Source: Chrysoperla carnea (lineage: Eukaryota > Arthropoda > Insecta > Neuroptera > Chrysopidae). From it: a stretch of 64,000 nucleotides of DNA. A program made the position numbers and the translations under genes. The stretch lies in the NCBI RefSeq assembly GCF_905475395.1, contig NC_058341.1, positions 71,979,597 through 72,043,596 on the forward strand. The letters are read 5' to 3'. How positions within the stretch are numbered: the stretch's first letter is position 1; each line of letters starts with the position of its first letter. This document shows, piece after piece, positions 41,934 through 52,904 of this stretch. The notes below the pieces were generated by a model that had not been told where the DNA came from, made no database searches, and saw nothing but the letters and a program-made list of their open reading frames with translations.

Positions 41934-42308
41934 CCTTCAAATCCTACTACTGTCTTTTAAAAAAATTATATTTCTATACTTGTAACATCTCAACATACAT
42001 CAGTTGGACAACGACTTCTCAGCAAGAAGGTTGTCATTGTTGAATGCACCATTGTTGAAGTATGCCATTGTTGGAGAATTACATCAGTTCATTGACCTCA
42101 TCATAATGTATTCCAAAAGTGCATCGGGTCACCAGACAAGGTCATATAAGAAAACTAGGATACCAGACAAGGTCGTTCAATGTAGGTCACCAGACAAGGT
42201 CGTTCAATGTAGGTCACCAGACAAGGTCATCCCTCCCCCTATAAGAAAACTAGGTCATATAAGAAAACTAGGTCAAAAGTGGCCCAGAACGCACATTTTC
42301 CTACTACT
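41934..42308 (-). repeat. Right TIR of element A
   Basis: Inverse of 647-989, ending CCTACTACT at 42308, with three ACCAGACAAGGTC minisatellite units and extra partial units. Just inside (41897-41942) is a weak tRNA-like half with B-box-like CTTCAAATCC; its A box is poor. 41700-41890 is AT-rich and without a gene. Confidence 0.9.
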
Positions 42309-42314
42309 AACTTT
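42309..42314. repeat. Target-site duplication AACTTT of element A, right copy
   Basis: Matches 641-646. Confidence 0.9.
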
Positions 42315-42840
42315 TTACACTAATAACAGTTTTAAAATCCACTTTCAAATTTCAGTTTGAAAGGTTCATATAATTGGATAAATTCATTAAAAAAAAAAGT
42401 TGTTTGATTATAATCATACCATCCATCGAACTATTAAAACGGAACCGTCAAATGTGACAAAACGATGCGAGTCCCGGTTATTAAACACCGTTTACAACCA
42501 TATGAAAATTTTTGATAAAGCAAAATATAAAATTGGTAACTACGTTAGAATCTCAAAGTATAAAACTAATTTTGAAAAAGGATATACACCATCGTGGACT
42601 ACTGAAATTTTTAAAATTCGAAACGTACAACTAACAAATCCTGTAACTTACCTTCTGGAAGATTATTTAGGTAAACCAATACTTGGAGGATTCTACGAAC
42701 TTGAATTACAAAAGACTAAATATCCTAAAAATTATTTAGTTGAAAAAGTTTTAAAAATAAAAGGGGATCAGCTGTATGTAAAATATCTAGGTTTCAAAAA
42801 TAATCACAATAGTTGGATACATAAAAAAAATTTATTATAA
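42315..42840 (+). pseudogene. INT: Integrase C-terminal part of element C
   Basis: The first about 85 bases align to the post-catalytic region (GSYNWIN) in broken frames; from 42400 the frame is open, with NHTIHRTIK, an SH3-like YKIGNYVRISKYK and a chromodomain-like VEKVLKIKG...KYLGFKNNHNSW. All catalytic DDE residues are missing. It reads toward the PolB of C (minus strand), as expected for a convergent Polinton pair. Confidence 0.85.
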
Positions 42841-42847
42841 AAAACTA

Positions 42848-42891
42848 AAATAATAATAATAATAATAATAATAATAAACTAATAATAATAA
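42848..42891. repeat. (AAT)n microsatellite
   Basis: About 14 AAT units, partly interrupted, just after the integrase stop. Confidence 0.9.
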
Positions 42892-42976
42892 TCCATTTTC
42901 ATCTGTAAATTAGAAGAAAATAATTAAAAAAATTTAGTTTTTCACATTGTTTTTTTTTTTTTTAAACTCACCTTCT

Positions 42977-43265
42977 TCATTCTCTTTGAATCGTATCCTG
43001 GGCCTGAGGTATCAGAACGAACGTTCTCTCAAACTCCCACTATAAAGAGTGCCAATTAATATATAATGTAAAAATTATAGCAATTTAGAAAACTTACAAG
43101 AACATCCATGCTGCACAATACTTTCCTACAGGCATTTATAACCTGTCCGACGGTTTTCGGATCCCCTGGTTCTCCTTCACGATGCGCAGCTATCGATATT
43201 AGCGCAATCAGGGGTTCCATCGATTCACCCAAATTTAACATCCCCAACATTGTTCCAATGAACAT
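42977..43265 (-). CDS. Possible two-exon gene of unknown origin, 76 aa
   Basis: Exon 1 43098-43265 (from ATG), exon 2 42977-43039, intron 58 nt GT-AG, phase 0; the product would start MFIGTMLGMLNLGESMEP and contain HREGEPGDPKTVGQVINACRK. It is richer in G+C than its surroundings. A further GTGAGT follows the stop, so it could be part of a longer host gene. I recognise no family. Confidence 0.3.
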
Positions 43266-43518
43266 ATCCACTTAGGAACTTAGGATAAATAAGGGTTCAT
43301 CCCGCCCATATTTTTGTGCATAACATTTCCATTTGTTTTATTATAATGTTCACACTCATGATTATAATAGGCAAATTTTTTGTTACAAACTCCATTTTTT
43401 AATAAGTTGGATGTAATAAAACAGTTAAAGTTGAATGTAATAAAACGGAACGTTATTGACAAACTTAACTGAATTTATATATAAATTATTTTGTATATAT
43501 ACAATTTTCTTATCATTT

Positions 43519-43531
43519 AATATTTTTTTGA
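43519..43531. repeat. Target-site duplication of the non-LTR element, left copy
   Basis: AATATTTTTTTGA, repeated at 48742-48754 right after the poly(A) tail. Confidence 0.75.
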
Positions 43532-43741
43532 TTAGAATTTTTGAATTAACAGTGAATAGACGTGTCTATTATTGTGCAACAAAAATTAAAAATTAAAATC
43601 AGTGAATACAACAATACACCATAGGTATGGTGAGTTATAAACTTGTTTACGACTTTGTTAAATAATCATAATTTATATAATAAATAGTGAACAAACAATT
43701 CTTAATAAAACACAACTAAACCAACTAATAAATAATACAAG

Positions 43742-45136
43742 ATGAGCCAAGAACTACTATCAAATCCTACAAATCCAAATCATCCAAACAACCAAACCCC
43801 ACCACAAAACACACTATCCTTCGCAGAAACCCTCAAATCTGGACAACAAACTACGCAAAATATAGACGACGAAAACGCTATCATTTTGGAGACAATCCAA
43901 AATATAGAATTCAAAGAATACATTCGCGCTTTGGGCTCCTACATTGGTGCAGATAAAATCTTATTCAGCACAAGAATATCCAACAATAGAATCATTGTAT
44001 ACCTCAAAACCAAAAACGACGTCAAATATTTAACAGAAAATTTCAAATCAATCAAGGTTAAAAACCAAGATATATCCTTAAGAAGTTACATCACTCAATC
44101 GCACAGGATAATAATCTGGGCCTTCCCCACCATCACAAATACAACAATCCTAGAACAACTTAAAAAACATAAATTGAATGTTGTCCCTAATATTTACCAC
44201 ATGTCAGCAGGATTTACCGAAAAGGAATTCGCACATATCAAAAGCTTCAGAAGATTTGTTTTTGTTAACGCAGACCATCCCGCAATCCCTGACTTCATCG
44301 AAGTAAATCACGGAAATAGAATTCATAAACTATATCTTTCAGTAAATGAAATAAAATGTAACTACTGCAATAAATTTGGCCACACAGAAAACAATTGTAG
44401 AAAACTAATTAATAACAATACAAACACCACACCAACAACAGATAATACAATCACCCAACAAAACACAGAAAATCCCAATAACAACACAACCCATACTGAA
44501 CAAATCAACCAAAACAATCCAGAAAAACAAACAAACAAATCAGAAATGCAATCAATTGAACCAGAAACAAACTATCGGAACGAATCCACAAACACAATTA
44601 AAAAAAACGAAGTCCCCATATCCTCTACTACAATCAACAATATAACAGAAAATAATGAACATTTGAAAAAAAGAACACTGTCATCCAGTAGCCGAGACTC
44701 ATCAGACCAAATCAATCAAACAACAAAAACTCCAATGCAACACATAGATAACATATGCTCTACCTCCAAAACAACAGAACCGATGCCAAAAAAAACATCA
44801 ACAAAGGCAAACGATAAACTGAAAAAGAAAAAATCTAGAACAGAATACATGCCCAGTATTTCAATTAACATACTCAAAGCCCCTATGGAGAAAGAACCAG
44901 AAAAATACATTATTAACTTCAATACATTAAACAATATTTTGATTGAATCATCCGGTATAAAAGACATTTCGCATATAATAAAAAAATACCAAATCAATGC
45001 AGATGACCTATCCCACACAATAAATAGCTTATACCCTCTATTAGATAACCCACATGCTAAAACAACCTTTACAAAACTCATCAAGAAAATCAACTTAACC
45101 CAAGACATAAATTCAACGAGTGCCGATGACGACTAA
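43742..45136 (+). CDS. Non-LTR ORF1 (Gag-like RNA-binding protein), 464 aa
   Basis: Open. RRM-like region (about 60-180: IRALGSYIGADKILFSTRIS, RRFVFVNADHPAIPDF), one CCHC knuckle CNYCNKFGHTENNC (about 202-215), a long Asn/Thr/Gln-rich linker and a basic KKTSTKANDKLKKKKSR stretch. It would package the element RNA. Confidence 0.8.
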   Translation: MSQELLSNPTNPNHPNNQTPPQNTLSFAETLKSGQQTTQNIDDENAIILETIQNIEFKEYIRALGSYIGADKILFSTRISNNRIIVYLKTKNDVKYLTENFKSIKVKNQDISLRSYITQSHRIIIWAFPTITNTTILEQLKKHKLNVVPNIYHMSAGFTEKEFAHIKSFRRFVFVNADHPAIPDFIEVNHGNRIHKLYLSVNEIKCNYCNKFGHTENNCRKLINNNTNTTPTTDNTITQQNTENPNNNTTHTEQINQNNPEKQTNKSEMQSIEPETNYRNESTNTIKKNEVPISSTTINNITENNEHLKKRTLSSSSRDSSDQINQTTKTPMQHIDNICSTSKTTEPMPKKTSTKANDKLKKKKSRTEYMPSISINILKAPMEKEPEKYIINFNTLNNILIESSGIKDISHIIKKYQINADDLSHTINSLYPLLDNPHAKTTFTKLIKKINLTQDINSTSADDD

Positions 45137-45152
45137 AACAAAATACCAAAAA

Positions 45153-48100
45153 ATGAACTCAATTATTCAATGGAATGTCAACGGTTTTTATAAACGGTTA
45201 GCAGAATTACAAATCTTAATTAACAGATACGAACCAATAATTCTATGTATTCAAGAAACCCACCTAAACCCCAAATTCAAAACATCATAAAACAAATACA
45301 AGGACCTTACATCCTTCTAGGTGATTTAAACGCACACACAACCATGACAGGAAATAATAAAACAAACAAAAGAGGTGAACAAATAGAAAAGTTATTACTA
45401 TTGAACGACAATCTAACAATTCTAAACAATAATAAACCGACGCATTTTAGCACCGCAACGAACACGTTCTCATCGATAGACATTACACTAGCTTCAATAC
45501 AGCTTGCAACGAAACTTAAATGGGACATTCACGAAGACCCCTGTTCATCTGACCACTATCCTGTCATTGTACAATTTGAAAATAACTATCACAATAACTC
45601 GATCATTAAATACGACTTCGATAACGCCGACTGGGAGAGATACACTCAACTAACTGAAATAGACTCTTGCGAAACCTCCAACATCCAAGAATCAATCGAC
45701 ACCCTTTATGAATGTATCAACAATGCAATAAATATAACCGTCCCCAAAAAATTAATTACCTTTAAACACAAAAGAATACCATGGTGGACTACAACCATTA
45801 GCAATCTAATTAAGGAACGAGCAAAAGCTTTACGAAAATTCAAAAAATATAAGGATGAAGATAGCTTAATCAAATACAAAATAACTAGGTCGAAAGTACG
45901 CAAAGAAATCAAAGATGAAAAACAAAAGAGCTGGATCAAATTCATTTCCACAATAAACTCAAAAACATCTGACAAAACCATTTGACAAAATATCAAAAAA
46001 TTAACATCAGGCACAAATAGTACGGACACAATATCAGCAATAGCTACAAATGATAAGATAATCACCAACCAAAAAGAAATAGCAAATGAATTTGGTAAAT
46101 ATTTTGAAGAGGTCACCGGCTATCATCAATATAATCCCACCTTTTGCAAATACAAAAACCAAAAAGAAAAACAAATAATCAGCTTTTACTCTAACGTGGA
46201 AGCTGATTACAACAAGCCATTCACATTAGATGAATTTAATTCCGCACTTTATGACATTAAAAAATCCGCACCAGGATCTGATGACATTAATATCGAACTG
46301 TTACAAAAACTACATAAATCATCCTTGTCGTTACTTTTTAATGTTTGCAATGAAATATGGGAACAAGGACTAATACCAACCGAATGGAAAAACTCACTAA
46401 TTATTCCAATACTCAAGCCAAATAAAAACAAACTAGAAGTATCCAGTTATAGACCTATAAGCCTACTAAACCACAACTCAAAAATACTTGAAAAAATGGT
46501 ATACAAACGTCTACAATGGGTTATAGAATCCAACAATCTAATAAACAACAACCAATTTGGTTTTAGACAACACAAATCCACAATTGACTGTTTAACCATT
46601 TTAGATACCAACATCAAAAATGCATTAGCAGTACGCCAAAATTTGGATGCAGTTTTCCTCGACATTGACAAGGCATACGACACTGTATGGCGACACAAAA
46701 TCCTTGCCACATTGCACAAATGGGGTCTTAAAGGTAAACTACCATCCTATATACAAAATTACCTCTCAAACCGAACATTCCAAATTAAATTACAGAACAC
46801 AGTATCCAACACATACTATCAAACTAATGGAATTCCACAAGGGTCAATACTATCGGCTTTATTATTCAACATTGCAGCAAATGACATCGTAGAAATCTTT
46901 CAGTACCCCATCCAAACTATTCAATATGCCGATAATCTAGTGATATTTTTGGCCACTTCAAATAAATCCTATGCCCAAAAATCAATACAAACAGCGATTG
47001 ATAGCCTGGTTGAATGGAGCGACAAAAATGGGCTAAATATATCTGAAAACAAAACAAAATATTTATCTTTCAGCAGAAAACGAAAACACAAACTAAACAT
47101 ATTCATCAAACAAACTAAAATAAAAAATTCAACAACACACAAATTCCTAGGATTATATCTTGACGATCAACTAAAATGGCAAAATCACATACTATGGTTG
47201 AAAAATGAAGTACAAAAAAACTAAATATTCTTAAAATCATCGCAAACAAAAACACAGGAGCCGACAGAAAATCCTTAAAAAAAGTATACCATGCGTTAAT
47301 TACTTCAAAGTTAGATTACGGTTGCCAAATCTACATGACAGCTAAAAACACTATCTTAAAATTATTAGACCCAATCAACAACTCTGCAATTAGACTGATT
47401 ACAGGAGCATACAGAACTTCACCAATAAATAGTCTTCTCTGTGAATCAGGCGAATACAACCTATACGAAAGAAGACAACTGATTATGCTTAAATACTGTA
47501 TTAAAGCAAATGAGAAACCAAATACCGAATTAAAAAAGACCATCAATAATACCACATACAAAACCATTTTTGAAAAACATGATAAATACCCTAAACCGAT
47601 ATCCCTCAACCTACAATCCATTTTACATAATCTTCAGATCAGCCCACATGAAGTTTCTAACATTCACCAGATCCAAAAACCTTGGATTAAATTTAATATA
47701 AAAATAGACTACTCACTAAATGACAACAATAAAAAAAATTACACCACATCCACGGAATTTAAAAAATGTTTCAGTGAATTAACTAACACAAATTATAATG
47801 ACTATGAAATAATATATACAGACGGCTCAAGAACCGACACTTCCACGGCATATGCAATAATAAAAAACAATAATAAACACCTATTTAAATTAAATCCAAT
47901 TTGTACAAACTTTAGTGCCGAAGCTGAAGCAATACTAAGTGCACTAAGAATAATAAAAAACTCAAACAACACACAATCACACAAATCATTAATAGCTAGT
48001 GACTCCCTTAGTGCCTTAAAAGCAATTGAAAACAGAATCACAAAAAACTCAATTATCCAAAAAATTCAAAAAGCATATCATGAACTATGTGAGGAAAATC

Positions 48101-48624
48101 ATAAAATCATTTTCGTGTGGGTACCAGGACACGCAGGTATAACAGATAACGAAATGGCAGACACAGCCGCTAAAGAAGCCCTAACAAATGGAACATATAA
48201 TCCCAATATATGTAAAGAAGATATAATTAAATTATGCCAACAAAAAATCGATCAAAAAAAAACCCAATCTTGGCTGGAAGTGCCGATGACAAACAAGCTC
48301 AGACAAATTAAAACTGAAACCAGTACATGGACTTCTTCATACCAAACTAACCGTCGGGACGAAGTTGCTCTCACCCGTCTAAGAATTGGCCACAGCAAAC
48401 TGACACACGAGCATGTACTAAAAAAAACAGCCCCAACACTATGCAATTCTTGCCAAGTACCAATAACCACACAACATATACTCATTACATGCGCTAAATA
48501 TGACAACCACAGAGTAAACGCAGACCTATCACCAGACATCAAAGAAATACTAGGAAATGACGAACAAAACCTACGAAAATTATTTAAATTCCTTAAATCT
48601 ACAAAATTACAAAACAAACTCTAA
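45153..48624 (+). pseudogene. Non-LTR ORF2: endonuclease-RT-RNase H, several breaks
   Basis: The endonuclease starts MNSIIQWNVNG with IQETHL and stops at 45288-45290; its middle is deleted and the rest resumes with LLGDLNAH and SDHYPV. TGA at 45983-45985 interrupts the frame. RT (46196-47224) has SYRPISLL, FLDIDKAYD and GIPQGSILS, but the catalytic box reads YADN instead of YADD. A frameshift in an A-run follows at about 47220. RNase H (about 47815-48180) keeps its YTDGS, E, SDS and D residues; a CCHC-like CNSCQ...HILITC end follows. Inactive. Confidence 0.85.
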
Positions 48625-48741
48625 ATTAACCTATATAATGTAATTAATATATATATTTATATATACATACATCTAAACTGTGTAAATGACCATAGTTGTT
48701 AAACACACAGTATAAAAATATATTAAAAAAAAAAAAAAAAA

Positions 48742-48754
48742 AATATTTTTTTGA
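48742..48754. repeat. Target-site duplication of the non-LTR element, right copy
   Basis: AATATTTTTTTGA, identical to 43519-43531. Confidence 0.75.
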
Positions 48755-48845
48755 ACTTAACCTTCACTTTGTTTTAGAAGTTGTCTTGTTATATGTGGTC
48801 CGTAATAAAAAAATAAGTGTAGTTAAAAATCAATTTACACAGATT

Positions 48846-51030
48846 TCATTTAGTTTTAAAATGTCCGTGAGCTAAAGTATGATGATTTTCAATTAAAACC
48901 CGTTTGTCATCACTAGCACTTAATGCAACTTTAGTTTGTTTTATTGAATACATAACATGTTTCTTTGATCTTAATGTATTGTGAGGACGGTAAATTGTTT
49001 GATTGGAATTTAAACAATTTAAGAAATCGTTAAAAGTGATAGTTGTTTTGACAATGTTGCTTTTAATACCTTTATTTTTTTTAATTTTATCTTCATCGTT
49101 TACACGTACAGCATACATCTTTGATCTTAATCCAACAAACTCTGTAATGATTTGTCCACCAAGTTCATCTTTCATTAATCCGAGTTGTCTTTTATTAACC
49201 AATGGCAGATTGTATGCATTATTTTCTACGTAATTACTAGTATCAAATTTATCAATATTATCAGCCATTAGTTTGTATATATCAAGATCACCTTTAGTTA
49301 CATAGACTAAAGAATCAGTATCCATATAAAGAATATAGCAGCGATTTCCTCACACTTTCAACATAAAACCGTAATGAAACCAGTATAAAAGTATCTTTGA
49401 AATTTCTAATATGCACATACCTAAATAAATTGGTTTGTTCATTTTAATTTCAGTTTTAGTCAATTCAATGGCAACTAGATTTTCTGTAAATATTTTACAT
49501 TTATGAAAATTTGGCTTAGAAATCGAAACTTTAGCTCCCCATTGACTATCCCATTTTGATACCAGTTACACCTGTAATTTTTAACATCACTTTCCAAGCA
49601 TAACCAGGTAAAGTGTAAGAGTGACAGAGGTCCAATTTGTAATGCTTCATACAGTTTTTGCGAAATGCTTCAAAGACATCTGCTAAAAGTAATATATCTG
49701 TACGCATATACAACATATTATACTCTTTTAATGATTTAATGTTAAAACTTTGCCATATTTTTTCCGCATGTTGATAATCTGCCTCGGAAATATGAGTATC
49801 ATTTAATTTATTATAAAATGCTTCTATTGGAGGTAAAGATGTTGCGTTTAATTTCTCTATACAATTAATATAATCATACGGTGAAACACCTTTACGTGTT
49901 AACAATTTAAATTTTTCTCTATCACCATCAAAACAGCTTTTATATAAAATTTTATACTCCGATAAGTTTGATACAATCTTATTCTAAATCTTCATCTAAA
50001 GATGCATTCATAAATCTATATGAATCGATGAATTTAAATTTAATATTATTACGTCCTACACTTTTAGTGAAAGATATATATTTTTCATCATTAATTGCTA
50101 ATAAATTTAACTCTCCTTTAACAGCTGTTGCTATTTTCAATATAATAAAATGTGCATCATAACCGCTTAAATTATGGAAAATTACCGGTATCACTAATGA
50201 AGTTTTATAGTTTAGATTACAAGTTTGATGGCAATAGCCGCGGGGCTCAGAAGTAAAATGGTCATGGTCCAGTACTATTGGTTGATCGTTTCCTAAATTT
50301 TTTTCACATATATGACATATAGTTGTTTGTGTTAATTTAATAACTTTCTGATCAGTTAATTTTCTCATTGGCTTAGGATTTGAAAGAATTTGAAATATTT
50401 TTGTTGCTAGTACAACTGTTAGTTCTTTAACAAACCAATCTATACAGTCTTCACCAAAATAGTCTCTATAATAATTTAAATCTTGATCATTTTCATCATA
50501 ACTACAGTGTAAATAGTATCCAATACTAAAGGGAATATGTTTTTGATAAGTAATTGTATTTGCAGTAACTGCTTTTTCTACATCAGGCATATCTTGTAGC
50601 ATACATTCTATGTCAGCAAAAATTTCAAATACAGATTCCAGTTTTTCTTTATAGTTAGTAAAACTTAATAAATGATTATTTTCGTCAGGATTTGGTAAAA
50701 CTATTTTACAATTATTATACCTTTTACAGTCTTCTTCATGTGCAAATAATTTTTCCTTTTTATGGAAATGAAGTAAACATCGATCGCATATATATTTCTT
50801 ATTTTTACAATGATTCAATTGGTTAGAAACCAGTCTTGATAAATTTTTAATATAACAAAAATGATAATTTTCAGTTATATTATTAATATTTCGCTCGTTA
50901 AAGATTTGATCACTATCATCACTATCAGAGTCACAGTTATCATTTAAATTTTCATTGAAATATCGACCTTGAATCATTAATAAATTAATATGCTTTTCTT
51001 TTTTATTCTTTGTGTGTAAAACTGATACTA
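48846..51030 (-). pseudogene. PolB: Protein-primed DNA polymerase B of element C, truncated and deleted
   Basis: Reads leftward. Kept: the KHINLLMI region, zinc finger CDRC...H, Exo I ADIECM, the zinc site CHICEKNL...DHDHF, Exo II SGYDAHF, the PYDYI and LYMRTDILLL blocks, motif C YMDTDS and the C-terminal LSASDDKR. Between about 49550 and 49480 about 180 residues are missing, including motif A and the NNxxFGK motif B. There are stops at 49979, 49546 and near 49330. The N-terminus is cut at a T22 run (51031-51052). The subfamily is nearer to E than to A/B. Confidence 0.87.
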
Positions 51031-51602
51031 CTTTTTTTTTTTTTTTTTTTTTACAAATATATTATATTGCCTTTTCAACTACATGGGTTATCTAAGTAGT
51101 AGTTAAGCTATGACAGTTCTACGATCAAAGCCCATGTTAAATCCCATAAGAGAAATCGGAGTTGATTTAAAAAAGTGGTATAGGAAAAATACATGTAAAA
51201 TATGAGTGAGACAAGTGTGTGGAGTGTAGATTACCTTGTGGTTCAGTTGTGAGGTAGACTAGAGCCCTTTCAAATTATGACTTTTGGTATGGTTAACAGG
51301 AAATAAATTTTTGTAAGATAAGAAATAATTAGTGCTTAAGGGAAGTTGAATGTAATAAAAAGTTAGTTTTAAAAACATTTACATTTAAAAAATTACTATG
51401 GGAAGCATATTAAGAGGAAATAGCTGTGGTTATTAATTTTTTAAGTAATACAAAATTTGTGGTTAATTAGTCGCCTGCGGTTTTAATGAAATACTTTGTG
51501 GTTTGTGGTTAACGGAAGCTGATTATAATTCTTCAAAAATATAAATTATAAGAAAATGATGGTTTTTTCTTAAGGGAAGTTGATTTTTAAAAAAATAAAA
51601 AG
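51031..51602. other. Non-coding region after PolB (C)
   Basis: Starts with a T22 run; then AT-rich DNA where TTAAGGGAAGTTGA occurs twice (about 51338 and 51571). No gene, TIR or target duplication of C could be found here. Confidence 0.5.
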
Positions 51603-51798
51603 TGGATCATCAGGTTGGATTTGAACCAACATCTTTCAGACTTTGTTTGAAACAAATCATTAGAGACAGAGAGAAGATATTTATACTTACCGTAACTATA
51701 ATGATAACTAGAATGGGATTCGAACACAAAGTAACTAGATATTTGTAAGCAAACAAAGTAAAGGTGAACGCTTTAACCAATTAAGCTACCGACGATCC
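51603..51798 (-). other. tRNA-like sequence split by a roughly 130-nt insertion
   Basis: On the minus strand the ends GGATCGT and ATGATCC pair as a 7-bp acceptor stem (one G-T). The D arm GCTT/AAGC has an A box (TAGCTTAATTGG), and the T arm GTTGG-TTCAAAT-CCAAC is perfect. Between D arm and T arm lie about 150 nt instead of about 30, bracketed by the inverted pair ACTTTGTTTG/CAAACAAAGT and holding a second B box (GTTCGAATCCC). It is a tRNA gene or pseudogene with an intron-like insertion; no amino acid assigned. Confidence 0.5.
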
Positions 51799-52528
51799 AT
51801 TTATTTGGTTGAAGATTACCATATAAAAACAATCCTTTTTTTCTTTAAATTTTTTTTGTTATGACATTATTAATATTGTCGTTGGTTTATATTTGATAAT
51901 TATTTTAAATGTAATATTAATTTTTTAATTAAAAGTACTAAATATAAAATTTATCTAAAAAAAAACCGTAAGATGATAGAGTGTAGAAAAAATTAATTAT
52001 TTTTAATTAGTTCAAAATTAACAAGAAAAAACAGAATTTCTTATCAATTTTTGATAGAGAAATATTTTTAAAATAAATAAAATAAGTATGAATCAATTAT
52101 TACAAAAAAATCATATAAAAAGCATGATGATAATCATATTAAAATACATATTAAAACAAAACGTTAGTACGAAATCATAATATTTTTTTGATAAAAAATG
52201 GGTTTAGACGGAACATGCTCTAAGTATAAATACAATGTATGTATTTGTAAGCTGGTTTATACCAACATGTTTGCAAGTGTTGTTTGATACACCAAATCAT
52301 TTCAAAAAATTGGTAACATCAAAAGAAGCGTAGGAAGTATTTGAGGAATTGAATACAGTGAGGAAGGTTGAAATTCAAAAGATGGTGATGGAACTTATGG
52401 GACTGATGTATGAGTTTGAAGATAGATTGGGAGAAGAATTTTATCACCCTGAAGGATGGTAGTATTTTGAACTACAATGTTTGAGACGTATAAGCTCATT
52501 TCAAAATTATTATGATGGTTGTATAGAT
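51799..52528. other. AT-rich region with a degenerate ORF remnant
   Basis: 52210-52500 can be read on the plus strand with two stops (LVTSKEA, EVFEELNTVRKVEIQKMVMEL). I do not recognise it. The rest holds no supported feature. Confidence 0.3.
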
Positions 52529-52802
52529 GTCGATAACAAAGTGCAGCCAACCAAAGTGAAACGCAAGATACAATGGTACATGCGCGGTCGACGGCAGCAC
52601 CGTCAGCTGACCTTGACTGAGTACACGGACGACGGACATATTCAATTCGACTAGTGAGTTAAAACTACGAACATCAACACTTTTAATACAACAATAAATA
52701 TATTGTAAATAATTGTAAATATTATCGGACTAATTAATAAGTTAGTAATCAACGTGTTGTATAATTGTATTTACCCATATAATATAATTGAAGATATTAC
52801 AT

Positions 52803-52815
52803 TGGCGACGAGGAT
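52803..52815 (+). other. Primer-binding site, tRNA-Ser type
   Basis: TGGCGACGAGGAT directly after the LTR end is complementary to the 3' end of tRNA-Ser(GCT) (…ATCCTCGTCG plus CCA), as known from animal tRNA-Ser. Confidence 0.7.
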
Positions 52816-52904
52816 AAAAACAAGAACCATTTTGCCGCGTAAAAAGTTAAGTGTTAATAATATTTGTTCATTTTGGGAAATTGATATCGTTAAATTAAAC
52901 AAAA

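Larger units (their letters stand above)
647..42308 (+). mobile_element. Polinton/Maverick element A, interrupted by element B
   Basis: The element is bounded by inverted termini (AGTAGTAGGAAAATGTGCG and its complement) and by AACTTT duplications. Removing element B with its duplication (12151-36703) leaves about 17.1 kb, normal for a Polinton. Gene order from the left: ankyrin-like, unknown and small ORFs (-); PolB (+); integrase, coiled-coil protein and ATPase (-); PLA2, protease, penton, small ORF, capsid and coiled-coil genes (+); a two-exon gene (-); a 217-aa ORF (+); the micro-exon gene (-). PolB has lost its motif A and several other genes carry stops, so A is defective. Confidence 0.93.
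43532..48741 (+). mobile_element. Non-LTR retrotransposon with RNase H (I/R1-like), defective, 5.2 kb
   Basis: 5' UTR, ORF1, ORF2 (endonuclease, RT, RNase H), short 3' UTR and an A-tail (48725-48743), flanked by 13-bp duplications. An RNase H domain fits the I/R1/LOA group rather than plain L1; the exact clade is not settled. It lies between the integrase and PolB remnants of Polinton C. Confidence 0.85.

Noticed and set aside
42004..42360. 118-codon ORF with repeated PDKVVQCRS
   Set aside because: Translation of the TIR A minisatellite.
44716..45108. Minus-strand ORF opposite non-LTR ORF1
   Set aside because: Shadow of ORF1; hydrophobic composition comes from antisense of Lys/Asn/Thr codons.
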